Origin: Oscillospiraceae bacterium
Lineage (GTDB): Bacteria; Bacillota; Clostridia; Oscillospirales; Ruminococcaceae
DNA length: 7,955 nt
Assembly (NCBI GenBank): GCA_900768705.1
Contig: CAAGEB010000031.1
Span: 1-7,955 of the forward strand
Direction: 5' to 3'
The notes below the pieces were generated by a model. That model did no database searches and was not told the DNA's origin. It saw nothing but the letters and a program-made list of their open reading frames with translations. Every line of letters begins with the position of its first letter. Position 1 is the first letter of the stretch. This document shows, piece by piece, positions 6,261-7,955 of the stretch. The position numbers and the translations under genes were made by a program.

Positions 6261-7802
6261 ATGAAACACGAGCTTGTATTGGTAATCGATTTCGGAGGAC
6301 AGTATAATCAGCTTATTGCACGGCGGGTGCGTGAGCATAAGATTTACTGCGAGGTCAAGTCCTACAAAACCCCCGTAGAGGAAATACGGGCGATGAATCC
6401 CAAGGGTATTATTTTCACCGGCGGCCCTAATTCGGTTTATCTGGAGGATTCACCCAGAATGCCCAAGGAAATTTTCGAGCTGGGCGTTCCGATTCTGGGT
6501 ATCTGCTACGGAGCGCAGTTCCTGGTGTACGGTCTTGGAGGAAAAATAGGCAAGGCAAATGAAAATGCTGCGGCAGAATTTGGCAGAACGGACTGTGAGT
6601 TTGATACCAACTCGCCGGTGTTTGCGGGACTGAAAGAGAAATCGGTGGTATGGATGAGCCACAACGACTACATAGAAACTCTCCCCGAGGGTTTCCGTGC
6701 AGTGGGTCACAGCGACAAATGCCCATACGGCGCAATTGAAAATCCCGAAAAGAAGTTCTACGGCACCCAGTTCCACCCGGAGGTAAACCACACCGAGCAG
6801 GGCTTTGAAATGCTGGGCAATTTCCTGTATAAGGTTTGCGGCTGCAAGGGCGACTGGACAATGGAGGAGTATGCTCAAACCGCAATAAAGGAGCTGCGTG
6901 AGAAAATCGGTTCGGGAAAGGCACTGCTTGCCCTCTCCGGCGGCGTGGACAGCTCTGTTGCCTGCAAGCTGCTGGCAAAGGCAATCGGCAGTCAACTGAC
7001 CTGTATTTTCGTAGATCACGGTCTGATGCGCAAAAACGAAGGGGACGAGGTGGAAGCGGCATTTGCGGACAGCGGTGTAAACTTTGTTCGTGTAAATGCG
7101 GGAGAGCGTTTTTTGAGCAAGCTGGCAGGAGTATCCGAGCCTGAACGCAAGAGAAAAATCATCGGCGAAGAGTTTATCCGTGTGTTTGAGGAAGAGGCGA
7201 AAAAAATCGGTAAGGTGGATTATCTTGTACAGGGAACGATTTACCCGGATGTAATCGAATCCGGCACGGGAGACGCCGCTGTAATCAAAAGCCACCACAA
7301 TGTGGGCGGACTTCCCGATTATGTGGATTTCAAGGAGATAGTTGAACCTCTGAGACTGCTGTTCAAGGACGAAGTCCGTGCGCTGGGAACCACTCTGGGT
7401 CTGGACGAAAAGCTGGTATGGCGTCAGCCGTTCCCGGGACCGGGACTTGCGATTCGTATTATCGGCGAAATTACCCCCGAAAAGGTGGCAATTCTTCAGG
7501 ACGCAGACGCTATTTTCCGTGAAGAAATCGCAAATGCGGGTCTTGACCGCAGCATAAATCAGTACTTTGCCGTGCTTACAAATATGCGATCCGTAGGCGT
7601 TATGGGCGACGGCAGAACCTACGATTACACGCTGGCACTGAGAGGCGTTTCCACCAGCGACTTTATGACCGCCGACTTCTCAAGGATTCCTTATGATGTT
7701 CTGGAAAAGGTATCCGTCAGAGTTGTGAACGAGGTCGGAAATATAAACCGAGTTGTGTACGATATTACCAGCAAGCCGCCGGCTACTATTGAGTGGGAGT
7801 AA
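6261..7802 (+). CDS. guaA: GMP synthase (glutamine-hydrolysing)
   Basis: This 513-aa cytoplasmic enzyme converts XMP to GMP using ATP and the amide nitrogen of glutamine, in the guanine branch of purine synthesis. The N-terminal class I glutamine amidotransferase domain (about 5-190) shows the oxyanion-side FTGGPNS at 52-58, the nucleophile Cys82 in GICYGAQ, and the His172/Glu174 pair in TQFHPEV. The ATP-pyrophosphatase domain has the P-loop LSGGVDSS at 225-232. The dimerisation domain holds WRQPFPGPGLAIRI at 387-400 and ends with the canonical KPPATIEWE. Length is normal and no key residue is missing. The start is fixed by GGAGG upstream and by the usual distance to the first strand. It follows a 114-bp gap after the hypothetical gene, so it may be a separate transcription unit. 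Confidence 0.97.
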   Translation: MKHELVLVIDFGGQYNQLIARRVREHKIYCEVKSYKTPVEEIRAMNPKGIIFTGGPNSVYLEDSPRMPKEIFELGVPILGICYGAQFLVYGLGGKIGKANENAAAEFGRTDCEFDTNSPVFAGLKEKSVVWMSHNDYIETLPEGFRAVGHSDKCPYGAIENPEKKFYGTQFHPEVNHTEQGFEMLGNFLYKVCGCKGDWTMEEYAQTAIKELREKIGSGKALLALSGGVDSSVACKLLAKAIGSQLTCIFVDHGLMRKNEGDEVEAAFADSGVNFVRVNAGERFLSKLAGVSEPERKRKIIGEEFIRVFEEEAKKIGKVDYLVQGTIYPDVIESGTGDAAVIKSHHNVGGLPDYVDFKEIVEPLRLLFKDEVRALGTTLGLDEKLVWRQPFPGPGLAIRIIGEITPEKVAILQDADAIFREEIANAGLDRSINQYFAVLTNMRSVGVMGDGRTYDYTLALRGVSTSDFMTADFSRIPYDVLEKVSVRVVNEVGNINRVVYDITSKPPATIEWE

Positions 7803-7900
7803 ACCAAAACCCTCAACAAACCGCATAACAGAGCCATTTGTAAGGCTTCGGCATAGATTTTGACCGCACTTTGACCTCAATTATTCTATATCGAGCCGAT

Positions 7901-7928
7901 TTGAAACAATTTAATAATATTGTATAAG
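7901..7928 (+). promoter_or_regulatory. Putative sigma-A-type promoter reading out of the window
   Basis: TTGAAA (7901-7906) and TATAAG (7923-7928) are separated by 16 bp, with TG directly ahead of the -10 box. The spacer carries a small inverted repeat, ACAAT (7906-7910) and ATTGT (7919-7923), which could be an operator or chance. Transcription would begin near 7935. Confidence 0.4.
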
Positions 7929-7935
7929 GTTAAGA

Positions 7936-7955
7936 GCCGTTGCGATTGCAGCGGC
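7936..7955 (+). other. Strong GC-rich hairpin at the window edge
   Basis: GCCGTTGC (7936-7943) pairs with GCAGCGGC (7948-7955): eight pairs, one of them G-U, around the loop GATT. It would sit at the very 5' end of a transcript from the promoter-like boxes at 7901-7928. It could be a 5'-leader structure, the start of a structured RNA, or half of a terminator whose T-run lies beyond the window. Confidence 0.45.

Larger units (their letters stand above)
7803..7955. other. Intergenic region after guaA, no gene seen
   Basis: No credible coding sequence is visible. No clear rho-independent terminator follows guaA; the only nearby inverted repeat (AGCC..GGCT around 7831-7846) is weak and has no T-run. 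The region is AT-rich from 7880 to 7930, where a promoter-like pair of boxes lies, and ends with a hairpin at the window edge. Confidence 0.6.

Noticed and set aside
6427..7298. Minus-strand open frames of 211 and 282 aa opposite guaA
   Set aside because: They lie fully inside guaA, whose motifs are intact from start to end. Their composition is that of reversed coding sequence.
7831..7846. Terminator for guaA
   Set aside because: The inverted repeat is only 4 bp with no T-run after it. The real terminator, if any, may be the hairpin at 7936-7955 and beyond.

Overview
This window looks like an ordinary chromosomal housekeeping segment of an anaerobic Gram-positive Clostridia-type bacterium. 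The family resemblance of GlmU, PncB and GuaA, the strong GGAGG-type ribosome binding sites, the mixed base composition and the bacterial PH (YdbT-like) membrane protein together suggest the Ruminococcus/Oscillospiraceae neighbourhood. That placement is inferred from protein style and was not checked by any search.

Layout. Bases 1-133 hold a large imperfect palindrome with two perfect hairpins inside it. It looks like a MITE/REP-like repeat or a structured RNA, and its left end may lie outside the window. A leftward gene (122-1303) encodes a multi-pass membrane protein with three bPH2 (DUF304) domains, and its stop codon lies inside the palindrome. Divergent from it, with only 23 bp between start codons, runs a tightly packed rightward cluster: glmU (TTG start), a nicotinamidase-type cysteine hydrolase (pncA-like), nicotinate phosphoribosyltransferase (pncB-type), and an unrecognised acidic protein of about 491 aa with a PH/GRAM-like N-terminus, a long low-complexity linker and a helical C-terminal domain. 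After a 114-bp gap comes guaA (GMP synthase). The last 153 bp carry no gene but contain a plausible promoter followed at once by a strong hairpin at the window edge.

How the genes fit together. PncA and PncB make the two-step Preiss-Handler salvage route (nicotinamide to nicotinate to nicotinate mononucleotide). GlmU makes UDP-GlcNAc for the cell wall, and GuaA makes GMP. The gene of unknown function is separated from pncB by 4 bp and is probably co-translated with it. No CRISPR array, transposase, phage gene, toxin-antitoxin or defence system was seen. The items most worth following are the palindromic element, the unknown PH-linker-helical protein and the overlapping hairpins at the pncB start codon.
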